The position numbers and the translations under genes are program-made. DNA of 64,000 nt from Micromonospora sp. WMMD882 (GTDB lineage Bacteria > Actinomycetota > Actinomycetes > Mycobacteriales > Micromonosporaceae), in contig NZ_CP114903.1 of assembly GCF_027497255.1 (NCBI RefSeq), forward strand, positions 4,340,001-4,404,000, read 5' to 3'. Each line of letters begins with the position of its first letter. The stretch's first letter is position 1. Under the pieces are notes generated by a model that saw only the letters and a list, made by a program, of their open reading frames with translations, searched no databases and was not told where the DNA came from. Positions 40,756 through 49,724 of this stretch are shown one piece after another.

Positions 40756-42377
40756 GCGGCATGTCGCGGATCAAGGAGTTCAACCTGCCCGACCTGGGCG
40801 AGGGGCTGACCGAGGGCGAGATCCTCGCCTGGCTGGTCAAGGTGGGCGACACCATCGAGCTGAACCAGCCGATCGTCGAGGTCGAGACGGCCAAGGCGGC
40901 GGTGGAGATCCCGGCGAAGTGGGCCGGGCAGGTGCAGGCGATCTTCCACCCGGAGGGGACCACCGTCGAGGTCGGCTCGCCGATCATCGCGATCGACACC
41001 GACCCGGGGGCCGGGCCGATCGAGCCGCAGTCCACCACCGGCGCCCCGACGGCCGAGCTGCCCGTCCCGTCGGCGGCGTCGCTGGCGGCGGTGCAGGTGG
41101 CCCCGGACGAGGGCATGGTCGAGCCGGGCCTGATCGGGGGTGTCGCCCCGGGTGGGCGGACGGCGGTGCTGGTCGGCTACGGCCCGCGTACCACGGCCGC
41201 GAAGCGCCGTCCACGCAAGACCGGCGTGCCCGCCCAGGCCGCGCCCCCGACCCAGGCCGCGCCCGCCGCGCCCCCGACCCGGGACCCCGCTGCGGGCCTG
41301 GCGGCTCCCGCCACCCCGGCCACGTCGACGGCCCCGACCACGGCTGTCCCGGGCACAGCGACCGCGACCACGACGGTCCCGGGCACGGCGGCGGCTGCGG
41401 CGAACGGGCACGGGCTGGTCGGCGGGCCGGTGCTGGCCAAGCCGCCGGTGCGCAAGCTGGCCCGGGACCTCGGGGTCGACCTGGCCACGCTGACCGGCTC
41501 GGGTCCGCTCGGCTCGATCACCCGGGACGACGTCCAGCGGGCGGCGACCCTGGGCACGACGGCGACCCCGGGCACGACCACGGCCCTCGACCCGGCGGCG
41601 GCGCTGGACCCGGCGGCGGCCGGGTCGGCGACGGCGTCCGCGGTGGTCCCGGCGACCGGCGCGGCGCGCTTCGGCGCGGACCGCGAGCAGCGCATCCCGG
41701 TCAAGGGGGTACGCAAGCTGACCGCCGAGAACATGTCCCGCTCGGCGTTCACCGCCCCGCACGTGACGGAGTTCCTGACCGTCGACGTGACCCGGGCGAT
41801 GAAGTCCCTGGACCGGCTGCGCGCCAAGCGGGAGTGGCGGGACGTACGCGTCTCGCCGCTGCTGCTGGTCGCGAAGGCGGTGCTGCTGGCGGTCCGGCGG
41901 CACCCGATGGTCAACTCGACGTGGGCCGGCGACGAGATCGTCGTCAAGGAGTACGTCAACCTGGGCATCGCGGCGGCCACCGAGCGCGGCCTGATCGTGC
42001 CGAACATCAAGGACGCCGGGCGACTGTCGCTGCGTGAGCTGGCCGACGCGATGACCGATCTGGTACGGACGGCGAAGGCGGGGCGGACCTCCCCGACGGA
42101 CATGTCCGGCGGCACGCTCACCATCACCAACGTGGGCGTCTTCGGCGTCGACACCGGTACGCCGATCCTGCCTCCGGGCGAGTCGGCGATCCTGGCCTTC
42201 GGCGCGGTACGCGAGCAGCCCTGGGTGCACAAGGGCAAGGTCAAGCCACGGCAGGTGACCACGCTGGCGCTGTCCTTCGACCACCGGATCATCGACGGTG
42301 AGCTGGGCTCGAAGTTCCTGCGGGACGTGGGCGACTTCCTGACCGACCCGGAGGCGGCGCTGCTCGCCTGGACGTGA
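40752..42377 (+). CDS. Dihydrolipoamide acyltransferase (E2)
   Basis: With the GTG at 40752 (GTGA overlap with E1-beta; ATG 40761 is the alternative) the product has 541 residues. It has one lipoyl domain with the modified lysine in VETAKAAVE (Lys 48), a long Ala/Pro/Thr linker, a peripheral-subunit-binding domain (PPVRKLARDLGVDL, about 230-262) and a catalytic domain with the active-site DHRIIDGELG near residue 510. E3 is not encoded in the window and must come from elsewhere. A perfect terminator begins 20 bases past the stop, so the operon is three genes long. Confidence 0.94.
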   Translation: MSGMSRIKEFNLPDLGEGLTEGEILAWLVKVGDTIELNQPIVEVETAKAAVEIPAKWAGQVQAIFHPEGTTVEVGSPIIAIDTDPGAGPIEPQSTTGAPTAELPVPSAASLAAVQVAPDEGMVEPGLIGGVAPGGRTAVLVGYGPRTTAAKRRPRKTGVPAQAAPPTQAAPAAPPTRDPAAGLAAPATPATSTAPTTAVPGTATATTTVPGTAAAAANGHGLVGGPVLAKPPVRKLARDLGVDLATLTGSGPLGSITRDDVQRAATLGTTATPGTTTALDPAAALDPAAAGSATASAVVPATGAARFGADREQRIPVKGVRKLTAENMSRSAFTAPHVTEFLTVDVTRAMKSLDRLRAKREWRDVRVSPLLLVAKAVLLAVRRHPMVNSTWAGDEIVVKEYVNLGIAAATERGLIVPNIKDAGRLSLRELADAMTDLVRTAKAGRTSPTDMSGGTLTITNVGVFGVDTGTPILPPGESAILAFGAVREQPWVHKGKVKPRQVTTLALSFDHRIIDGELGSKFLRDVGDFLTDPEAALLAWT

Positions 42378-42396
42378 TCCACCGACCGGACGACGA

Positions 42397-42436
42397 CGGC
42401 CGGTGTGCCGGGGGTGAACTCCCGGTGCACCGGCCG
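42397..42436 (+). terminator. Strong terminator after the E2 gene
   Basis: CGGCCGGTG pairs with CACCGGCCG and, after a TG/TG mismatch, CCGGG pairs with CCCGG around GGTGAACT. Confidence 0.8.
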
Positions 42437-42597
42437 CCATCATGAGAACAACAGAAAGCTTGGTCACCAGCCCTTCTGGCCTTCGATTGTTCGGCTCGTG
42501 TCTCAGCTCACCTTGTAATCGATGGCAAGTCGCAGGTTTCTGCGCTTCAATGGAGACACGACCGGCTGACAACCGAATAGTCCAGGAGGAGAGTCCC

Positions 42598-42738
42598 GTG
42601 AGCATGATCGAGCGAATCCGTAACCGCCGCGACGCCAACCGCCGCGCCCGTGCCATCGAGCACGCGCTGCGTTCCGCCAACTCGCCCGCGGTCCGTGACG
42701 AGATCATCGCCATCGCCCAGCGTCACATGATGCGCTGA
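42598..42738 (+). CDS. 46-residue basic peptide of unknown function
   Basis: The GTG at 42598 has an excellent AGGAGGAG site eight bases upstream, while the longer frame back to 42442 has none. The peptide is Arg-rich in its first half (IERIRNRRDANRRARAIEHA) and helical, ending IIAIAQRHMMR. It may be a nucleic-acid- or ribosome-associated small protein, similar to short actinomycete hypothetical proteins. It is isolated between two terminators with an A/T-rich leader of about 150 bases, so it is expressed by itself. Confidence 0.72.
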   Translation: MSMIERIRNRRDANRRARAIEHALRSANSPAVRDEIIAIAQRHMMR

Positions 42739-43085
42739 CGCGACCCGAACCTTCCTCACCTCCTCCAGATCGACGGCCCGCCCGGCCCCACCGGGCGGGC
42801 CGTCGGCGTTCCCGGCCCCCGGCACCGGGATTCCGCCTAGGACGGAGCGCCCGGTACGGTGGGGCACGGTCGCCAACGCCCCTGTCGGGAGGGTTCGGGC
42901 AGATAGAAACTGCTCGACACCACACGGCAACGGGGAGTGACGGCCGGTGCTCCCCCGGCCGCCCTGGGCGGCACCCGATACGGTGCGGGGAGCACGGCAC
43001 GGCCGGTGAGCCGGCTAGGCCGGCAACCAAGCCGACGGCACCCGATCGGCGTCGGCGGCCGACATGTGATGGAGGAGGCGCAGCC
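42739..43085. other. Intergenic region with terminator, no gene
   Basis: It holds the terminator at 42772-42804 and the upstream region of the LppU-type gene, including GGAGGAGG at 43072-43079. No other gene is supported. Confidence 0.5.
42772..42804 (+). terminator. 14-bp perfect hairpin terminator
   Basis: GACGGCCCGCCCGG and CCGGGCGGGCCGTC pair perfectly around CCCCA, 34 bases past the small-peptide stop. Confidence 0.85.
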
Positions 43086-45872
43086 ATGACGTCCGAGGGC
43101 CCGCACCACCCCGGCCAGGAGCCGGACGAGGTGTCGCCGGGCGCCGGCGGATCAGCGCCGTACGGCGACCGGTCAGCGCAGCAGGAGAACGGGTACGGCA
43201 CAGCCGCCCCCGACCTGGGCTGGGCGCCCCCGCCACCGGCCGCTCGTCCGAGCTCGCCCGCCCCGGCGTGGGGCGCACCGGGAGAAACGCCCCCGACCGT
43301 CGGGTGGAAGTCCCCCGGCGAGCAGCAGCAGCCGGGGCAGTGGGGTCCGCCACCCGGTTCCGGCCAGCCGTACGGCGGTCAGGGCGGCCAGCAGCAGTCC
43401 GGCGGCTGGGATCCGCAGGCCGACCAGCAGCAGCCGACCACCGCGTGGGCCGCCGCCCAGCCGCAGCAGCAGCCCTGGGGGCAGCAGGACGCTCCGGGCG
43501 GCCAGCAGCCGGCCTGGGGTCGGCCCGGTGACTCCGCCCAGCAGGACTGGCCCGGTCAGGGGCCGGCACAGCCGGCGTGGGCCGCCGGGCCGGGCGCCGT
43601 CCCGCCCGGCGGGCAGCCGACCCGCGGTGAGCAGCCGGCTCGTGGCCAGCAGCAGCCGACCGAGCCCTGGAGCCCCTCCGGCGCTCCGCCGCAGGCCGCC
43701 CCGTGGGGCGGTGACCAGCCCCAGGGCGGCAGCCAGTGGGGGGGCGGCCAGGAGCAGTCGTCGGGCGCCCCGTGGGGCGCCGCGCCGGAGCAGCACCAGC
43801 AGCCCACGGCTTGGGGGCCACCGCAGTCGTCCCCGGACCGCCAGCCGGGCTGGACTCCCGGCAACCCCGGCGAACAGCAGCCGGGCTGGGGCCCTGGCGG
43901 CCCTGGCGAGCAGCAGCCGGGCGCCCGGGGCTCGGCCTCCGTCCGCCCGCCGGGCGACCCGCAGCCGTCGGCGTGGGGCCCCGGCCCGCAACACAGTGGT
44001 CAGCAGTCCGGCCCGTGGGGTCCGGCCGACGAGCAGACGTCGGCCCCGGCCTGGGGCGCCGCCTCCGTGCCGGCGCAGCAGGAGCAGCAGCGTCCCGACT
44101 TCGATCCGCCGGCCGGCCAGTCCCGCCCCACCGAGTCCTGGCCGGGAGCCGACCAGTCCCGCCCCACCGAGTCGTGGCCGCCGGCCGAGCCGACCTCCGC
44201 GCCGCCCGCCCGGGCGACCGCGTCGGTCCGGGTCGAGAGTGGACCGGCCTGGGGGGCGACGCCCGACCGCCCCGGAGACGAACCGGTGCCCGCCCGACCG
44301 GTCGTGCCGGAGGGCGAGCCGTGGTCGGCGGACGAGGTCTGGGGCAAGGCCGCCCCCGCCCCCACCGACGAGGCGGCCGGCAACCCGAGCTGGGAGCCGA
44401 CCCGCGCCGAGAACGGCCCGATGTACCAGCCGGCCCCGGGACCGGGCATCTCGCCCGCCAACGCGGTTCCGCTGCCGCCACAGGAGACCCGGGTGCCGGG
44501 GGCCAGCCTGGCCGCGTCGCCGCCCGCCGACTACGTTCCCCCGTCCGGCTACGCCGAACAGGGTGGGTACAGCGAACAGGGTGGCCAGGGCGGCTTCGAG
44601 GCCGAGCAACGTGGTGACGGCTGGGGCGGCGAGCCGCAGGCCGCCTCCGCGCCGGTGGTTCCGCAGCCGCGTACGTCGCCGGAGTCGGCGGGCGCCGGGG
44701 AGGCGGGCGGCAGCGTCACGGCGAGTGCCTCCGTACCGCTCTCCAGCCGGGTGACACCCCCGACGGACCAGGCGCTGCACCCGACCGCCATGCCGGCCCC
44801 GCAACCCCGGGTGTACGGCCGGCCGGCCAGCCCGGACCAGTCGGACCACAGTGGTGGGCAGCAGGCCGAGCCGCACCGCTTCCCGCACGACGGCGAGCCG
44901 GGGGGCCGGTTCGACGGCGAGCCGGATCCGCGTTTCTCCGGAGCGGCCCCCGGCCCCCGGTTCGACGGACCCGAATCGCGATTCGACGGGCCGGAGTCCC
45001 GGTTCGACGCGCCCGAGTCCCGGTTCGACGGTCCCGAGGCGGCCCGGTTCGACGCGCCGGAGCACCGGTTCAACGGTCCCGACGCGGCCCGATTCGACCG
45101 GGGGCCCGGGAACCGGTTCGACGAGCGTGACCAGCACGACCGCCCGGGTGGATTCGGTGACGTGCCGGCCGCCGCCGCGTCCGCTCCGCCCGTCCCGCAG
45201 CCCGCGCTGCCCAGTTTCCCGCCGGGCATGCCGGCCTTCGCCGACCCGGTGCCGAGCCAGCGTCCGGTCAACGGCACCAGGCCGCACAGCGAGCCCAACC
45301 AGCCGGGTGACCGGTTCAGCGGCGCGGCGGCCCCGGTCAGCGGCGGCGCTGTCAACGGCACCGTGCCGGGCCACGGGCCGGGGTCGGCCGACCCCACCCG
45401 GGGCTTCCCGGCGGCCTTCCCTCCCGGCGGCGACCAGCCCGACCGTCCGCTCTGGGATCTCGGGGAGCCGGCCGGCGAGGCGAACCAGGGCCGGTTCGAC
45501 GCTTTCAAGCCGGAGGCCGAGACGCCGAAGCCGGCGGAGCCGCCCACGCCGAAGGTACGCAACGGGCGGGTGCTGGCAGCGGTGCTCACCGCCGCCGTGC
45601 TCATCCTGGTCGTCCCGCTCGGGTTGCTCATGCTGCTCGGCAAGATCGGCGGCTCCGACGCGCCCCCGGCCTTCAACCCGGCCGTCGGTTCCTGCGTCAA
45701 GCAGTCCGGCGCCGGCGCGGTGGCCGCCGGCTGCGGCGACGAGGGAGCGTTCAAGGTCGTCTCCAGGGTCGACGCGAAGGAGAAGTGCGCCGACCAGGCG
45801 CAACCGCACGTCGTGCTGCCCGGCGACGCCGCGAACCGGGTGCTCTGCCTGGCTCCGGCCACGACCGGCTGA
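43086..45872 (+). CDS. Long disordered membrane protein with LppU-like C-terminal domain
   Basis: The 928-residue product is low-complexity for its first 820 residues: Gln/Trp/Gly/Pro-rich (QQPWGQQDAPG-type) to about 350, then mixed, with FDGPESR-type repeats near residues 620-680. A single membrane helix (about 826-850) is followed by a 70-residue extracytoplasmic domain with four cysteines (SCVK, AGCGD, EKCAD, VLCLA) that matches the LppU/SCO3897 family. The ATG has GGAGGAGG eleven bases upstream. The antisense 878-residue frame lacks such features. Function is unknown; it could scaffold cytoplasmic factors at the membrane. Confidence 0.78.
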   Translation: MTSEGPHHPGQEPDEVSPGAGGSAPYGDRSAQQENGYGTAAPDLGWAPPPPAARPSSPAPAWGAPGETPPTVGWKSPGEQQQPGQWGPPPGSGQPYGGQGGQQQSGGWDPQADQQQPTTAWAAAQPQQQPWGQQDAPGGQQPAWGRPGDSAQQDWPGQGPAQPAWAAGPGAVPPGGQPTRGEQPARGQQQPTEPWSPSGAPPQAAPWGGDQPQGGSQWGGGQEQSSGAPWGAAPEQHQQPTAWGPPQSSPDRQPGWTPGNPGEQQPGWGPGGPGEQQPGARGSASVRPPGDPQPSAWGPGPQHSGQQSGPWGPADEQTSAPAWGAASVPAQQEQQRPDFDPPAGQSRPTESWPGADQSRPTESWPPAEPTSAPPARATASVRVESGPAWGATPDRPGDEPVPARPVVPEGEPWSADEVWGKAAPAPTDEAAGNPSWEPTRAENGPMYQPAPGPGISPANAVPLPPQETRVPGASLAASPPADYVPPSGYAEQGGYSEQGGQGGFEAEQRGDGWGGEPQAASAPVVPQPRTSPESAGAGEAGGSVTASASVPLSSRVTPPTDQALHPTAMPAPQPRVYGRPASPDQSDHSGGQQAEPHRFPHDGEPGGRFDGEPDPRFSGAAPGPRFDGPESRFDGPESRFDAPESRFDGPEAARFDAPEHRFNGPDAARFDRGPGNRFDERDQHDRPGGFGDVPAAAASAPPVPQPALPSFPPGMPAFADPVPSQRPVNGTRPHSEPNQPGDRFSGAAAPVSGGAVNGTVPGHGPGSADPTRGFPAAFPPGGDQPDRPLWDLGEPAGEANQGRFDAFKPEAETPKPAEPPTPKVRNGRVLAAVLTAAVLILVVPLGLLMLLGKIGGSDAPPAFNPAVGSCVKQSGAGAVAAGCGDEGAFKVVSRVDAKEKCADQAQPHVVLPGDAANRVLCLAPATTG

Positions 45873-45951
45873 CCCACGCTGCCCGCAACGGCAACGGCAA
45901 CGGCAGCAACGGCCGGCAGCGGCCGGCAGCGGCAGCGGGCGACGACAAGCG

Positions 45952-45990
45952 ACGGCGGGCGGCGGACCGAACAGGTCCGCCGCCGGCCGT
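45952..45990 (+). terminator. Hairpin terminator after the LppU-type gene
   Basis: GGCGGCGGACC pairs perfectly with GGTCCGCCGCC around GAACA, the stem can extend outward, and TTTCGTC follows. Confidence 0.75.
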
Positions 45991-46268
45991 TTCGTCGGGG
46001 TGCTGGGCCCGCCCCCGCTCCCCCGCAGGGACGGACCCCACCGCAGACGCAGCCGCCGGGCCTCGCCTCCACCGACCGCGCCGCTCTCTACCTAGAGGCT
46101 GCCAGCCTTTCCGCCCGCGCACACCCGCTCCCGTGCCGTCCTGCACCGCAGCAGGCGGACGGGAGCCCCACCGGGCCGAAGTCAACTACGTCCAGTAACC
46201 GAACCTTGGCTCAACAGCTCTCTCACGCTGGGTGTTCCTCGTCGTCGAACCACGCCAGACAATTTCCT

Positions 46269-46395
46269 CCTTTGCTCTGCACCCATATCAGCGACACCAG
46301 CCCTGAGCAGGCGTTCGGTCCTGCGATCACCGCCTGCGCGGCAGTGCGACAAGTAGCCGGTTGTGTCTGGCGCGGATGTGGGTGCAGAGCAAAGG
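46269..46395. repeat. Dyad element, copy 2 (long form)
   Basis: CCTTTGCTCTGCACCCATAT (46269-46288) faces its complement at 46376-46395 with one mismatch. Inside, GCGACACCAG faces CTGGCGC, and GCAGGCG (46307) pairs with CGCCTGC (46331). The arms match those of copy 1 at 10752-10822; the interior differs in length and sequence. Confidence 0.85.
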
Positions 46396-46568
46396 AAAAG
46401 CAGCGCAGTCCTTGTCCGACCGAATGACCACCCAGCGTGACCAGATCACCCGGCTCCGACCTTTCCGCAGCAACCGTGTGGCGCGCGGTCGTGCATGCCC
46501 GGACCCCGGGATCGACAAGGGACCGTTGACGGTACGTCACCGCACGGTCGGCCGGTATGCGCCGATGG

Positions 46569-47645
46569 CTACCGCACGGTGAAGTTCAGCGGGTTCGAGA
46601 TGCCGATGCCGCCGTGGGAGTCGTAGACCCGCACGGTGAAGGTGTACGAGGTGGCGGCGGCCAGGTCCACCTGGAACTGGTAGCGCTGCCCGCTGCCGGT
46701 CGCCGAGGTGGCGATCCGGGTGGCGCCGGAGTACAGCTCCGCCCGGTCAACGCCGTCCCCGGGGTCGGCGTCGGTGGCGTCGGCCACCAGGGTGACGATG
46801 GTCGGTTCGAGGAAGTAGCTGCTGCCGGACGTGGTGCTCAGCGACACGGCCGGCGGGTGGTTGCCGCCCGAGGTCGGCGGCGTGACCACGGTGATGCGTA
46901 TCGGCGGCGCGCTGCCGCTCAGCGACTGGCTGGTGCCGGCCGAGACGGACACCACGTAGGTCGTGCTGGTGCCGGGGTCCCCTGTCGGCGGGGTCCACTG
47001 CGCCTCGTACCGGTTGCTGCCCGCCGGCACTCCCTGGGCCACCGTGACGCCGTCCACGCGGAACGACACCGAGGTGATGCTGACGCCGCCGCCCACGGTC
47101 GCCGTCGCCGCCAGCGGGATGGTGACGGGAGCGGTGTACACCGCTCCGGCGGCCGGGCTGAGGAAGGCGACCTGCGGCGGCCAGTCGGCGACCGGCGGCG
47201 GGGTGGTCCGGGTCGGCGTCGGGGTGGGCAGGATCGCGCCGGTGCACGGCCTGCCGTTGAGCGTGAACGTCGTCGGCGCGGGGTTGCTGCCCGACCAGGC
47301 GCCGACGAAGCCGATGACCGTGGACCGGTTGGTGCCCAGGGTCGCGTTCCAGGGCAGGTTGGTGGCGCTGACCTGCTGGCCCGACTGGTCCCAGGTGGCG
47401 CTCCAGGTGTGCGCGAGCCGCTGCCCGGCGGCGGGGAACGTGAAACCGAGGGTCCATCCGTCTACCGGGTCGCCCAGGTTGGTGATCGTGACCTCGGCGT
47501 TGAAGCCGCCGGCCCACTCGCTGCCGACCACGTAGTCCACCCGGCACCCGGCCGCCGCGCTCGCCACGCCGGCGTACGCCATCCCGACGCCCACCGCGGC
47601 CGCGGCGACGACGCCGGCCAGCACGGCCGTCAGCGACTTCCTCAT
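46569..47645 (-). CDS. Secreted CBM2-Ig protein without catalytic domain
   Basis: The 358-residue product has a signal peptide (cleavage probably near ASAAAG, residue 32), a family 2 cellulose/chitin-binding module (about 34-135: CRVDYVVGSEWAGGFNAEV, WSATWDQSGQQVSATN, the closing cysteine in GRPCTG), a Pro/Thr linker and two Ig-like beta domains (about 160-255 and 265-358). No glycoside hydrolase or LPMO domain is present, so it is a free binding protein or an accessory adhesin. The ATG at 47645 has GAGGT six bases upstream. Confidence 0.85.
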   Translation of the reverse strand: MRKSLTAVLAGVVAAAAVGVGMAYAGVASAAAGCRVDYVVGSEWAGGFNAEVTITNLGDPVDGWTLGFTFPAAGQRLAHTWSATWDQSGQQVSATNLPWNATLGTNRSTVIGFVGAWSGSNPAPTTFTLNGRPCTGAILPTPTPTRTTPPPVADWPPQVAFLSPAAGAVYTAPVTIPLAATATVGGGVSITSVSFRVDGVTVAQGVPAGSNRYEAQWTPPTGDPGTSTTYVVSVSAGTSQSLSGSAPPIRITVVTPPTSGGNHPPAVSLSTTSGSSYFLEPTIVTLVADATDADPGDGVDRAELYSGATRIATSATGSGQRYQFQVDLAAATSYTFTVRVYDSHGGIGISNPLNFTVR

Positions 47646-47794
47646 GACGCACCTCGCCAAAGCATCGTCGGACATCGATTAACAGGATGACTCTCCGGTG
47701 CGCCGGGCCCGCTGTCAAGGCGCAGACCGGCCGACCTGCCGCCCGTAAGCACCGTTACACCGATGACGCACCACCCGTACGGCACGATGGGGGC

Positions 47795-49654
47795 ATGAGC
47801 GCACGCGTACGCGCCCCCGAACTGCGGGGGCGGGCCTGGCTGAACACCGGAGGAAAGCAGCTCACGCTGGCCGACCTCCGGGGCCGCATCACGATTCTCG
47901 ATTTCTGGACCTTCTGCTGCGTCAACTGTCTGCACGTGCTGGACGAGCTGCGCCCGCTGGAGGAGAAGTACGGCGACGTGCTGGTCGTCGTCGGCGTGCA
48001 CTCGCCGAAGTTCGAGCACGAGAAGGACCCGGACGCCGTGGCGGCGGCGGTCGAGCGGTACGGCGTGCGCCACCCCGTCCTGGACGACCCCGAGCTGGAC
48101 ATGTGGCAGCAGTACGCGGCGAAGGCGTGGCCGACCCTGGTTGTGGTCGACCCCGAGGGGTACGTGGTCGCCACGATGGCCGGCGAGGGGCACGCCGAGG
48201 GGCTGGCCCGGCTGGTCGACGAGCTGATCGGCGTACACGAGGCCAAGGGCACCCTGCGCCGGGGCGACGGGCCGTACGTGCCGCCGCCGGAGGCCGCGAC
48301 GACCCTGCGCTTCCCCGGCAAGGCCGTGGCGCTCGGCCCCGGAACCGCCGGCGGGGACGACGGGAGCGGGCACCTGCTGGTCTCGGACTCGGCCCGGCAC
48401 TCGCTGGTGGAGCTGGCCCCCGATGGCGAGACGGTCCTGCGGCGGATCGGCGCCGGGGCGCGCGGCAACGCCGACGGCCCGCCTGGCACCGCCACCTTCG
48501 CCGAGCCGCAGGGGCTCTGCCTGCTGCCCGCGCACGTCGCCGAGGTCGCCGGGTACGACCTGGTCGTCGCGGACACCGTCAACCACCTGCTGCGCGGGGT
48601 ACGGCTGGACACCGGTGAGGTCGTCACCGTCGCCGGCACCGGCCGGCAGTGGCGTTCCACGGTCGACGACCACGCGCACGACGCCCGCTCGGTCGACCTC
48701 TCCTCCCCCTGGGACCTCGCCTGGTACGACGACAAGGTGATCGTGGCGATGGCCGGCATCCACCAGCTCTGGTGGTTCGACCCGGTCAGGCGGACCGCCG
48801 GCAGGTACGCCGGCACCACCGTCGAGGCGCTGCGGGACGGCCCGCTGGCCGAGGCGTGGCTGGCCCAGCCGTCCGGGCTCGCCGTCTCCACCGACGGGGT
48901 ACGGCTGTGGGTCGCCGACAGCGAGACCAGCGCGATCCGGTACGTGGAGAACGGCGTCCTGGGCACCGCCGTGGGGCAGGGGCTGTTCGACTTCGGGCAC
49001 GTGGACGGGCCGGCCGACCAGGCGTTGCTCCAGCACCCGTTGGGTGTCTGCGCGCTGCCCGACGGGTCGGTGCTGGTCGCCGACACGTACAACGGCGCGG
49101 TGCGCCGCTTCGATCCGGCGACCGGGCTGGTGGCGACGGTCGCCGACGGGCTCGCCGAGCCGAGTGACGTGGTGCTCACCCCGGCCGGGGACGTGCTGGT
49201 GGTCGAGTCGGCCGCGCACCGGTTGACCCGGCTCGCCCCGGGCGTGCTCTCCGCCGCCGGGGCGAGGACCGTCGACGGGCCCCGGCACCGCGCCGAGCGT
49301 CCGCCCACGCCTGTCGCTCCCGGTGCGCTGACCCTGGACGTGATCTTCACGCCGCCGCCCGGGCAGAAGCTGGACGAGACGTTCGGCCCGTCCACCCGGC
49401 TGGTCGTCTCGGCGTCCCCGCCGGAGCTGCTGCTCGACGGGGCCGGCGCCGGCACCGACCTGTCCCGCCGCCTGGTGGTCGACGGTGACGTGCCGGCCGG
49501 GGTGCTCCAGGTGACCGCCCAGGCGGCCACCTGCGACGTCGCCGACGAGCACGGCGCGTGCCACCTGACCCGGCAGGACTGGGGGGTGCCGGTCCGGGTG
49601 CTCGCCGACGCCCCGGCCCGCCTCGCGCTGGTGCTGCGCGGCCTGGACGCCTGA
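47795..49654 (+). CDS. NHL-repeat thioredoxin-like protein (NHLRC2 type)
   Basis: The 619-residue product joins an N-terminal thioredoxin-like domain (1-165) with the CCVNC motif in LDFWTFCCVNCLHVLDEL (about residues 35-52) and a beta-propeller of NHL repeats (about 190-480), then a C-terminal beta domain. The same CCxNC motif marks the NHLRC2 family. No signal peptide is visible, so it is probably cytoplasmic. The ATG at 47795 follows a run of G and lacks a clear site. Redox partner and role are unknown. Confidence 0.85.
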   Translation: MSARVRAPELRGRAWLNTGGKQLTLADLRGRITILDFWTFCCVNCLHVLDELRPLEEKYGDVLVVVGVHSPKFEHEKDPDAVAAAVERYGVRHPVLDDPELDMWQQYAAKAWPTLVVVDPEGYVVATMAGEGHAEGLARLVDELIGVHEAKGTLRRGDGPYVPPPEAATTLRFPGKAVALGPGTAGGDDGSGHLLVSDSARHSLVELAPDGETVLRRIGAGARGNADGPPGTATFAEPQGLCLLPAHVAEVAGYDLVVADTVNHLLRGVRLDTGEVVTVAGTGRQWRSTVDDHAHDARSVDLSSPWDLAWYDDKVIVAMAGIHQLWWFDPVRRTAGRYAGTTVEALRDGPLAEAWLAQPSGLAVSTDGVRLWVADSETSAIRYVENGVLGTAVGQGLFDFGHVDGPADQALLQHPLGVCALPDGSVLVADTYNGAVRRFDPATGLVATVADGLAEPSDVVLTPAGDVLVVESAAHRLTRLAPGVLSAAGARTVDGPRHRAERPPTPVAPGALTLDVIFTPPPGQKLDETFGPSTRLVVSASPPELLLDGAGAGTDLSRRLVVDGDVPAGVLQVTAQAATCDVADEHGACHLTRQDWGVPVRVLADAPARLALVLRGLDA

Positions 49655-49678
49655 GCCCCGCCACGCGGTCGTGTGCCG

Positions 49679-49724
49679 GGAAGGGACCCTTTCGATGCCC
49701 GAGGCGTTGGTAGGGTGCCCTTCC
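49679..49724. terminator. Hairpin between convergent genes
   Basis: GGAAGGG-ACCC pairs with GGGT-G-CCCTTCC (one bulge) around a 23-base loop. The arms resemble those of the hairpin at 6625-6670. Confidence 0.6.

Larger units (their letters stand above)
45873..46568. other. Gene-free stretch with terminator and long dyad element
   Basis: After the terminator at 45952-45990 no gene is supported. Short frames here (for example 46206-46427 and 46327-46518) translate the repeat element itself. Composition is lower in G+C between 46200 and 46420. The dyad element at 46269-46395 is its main feature. Confidence 0.6.

Noticed and set aside
43173..45809. 878-codon minus-strand frame across the LppU-type gene
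   Set aside because: It lacks a ribosome-binding site, is a Leu/Arg/Gly-rich translation of the reverse strand, and the plus strand has a strong site, membrane helix and Cys pattern.
46261..46420. tRNA or known structured RNA in the long dyad element
   Set aside because: No T-loop (GTTCGA) or acceptor stem pattern is present, and no known riboswitch core was recognised.
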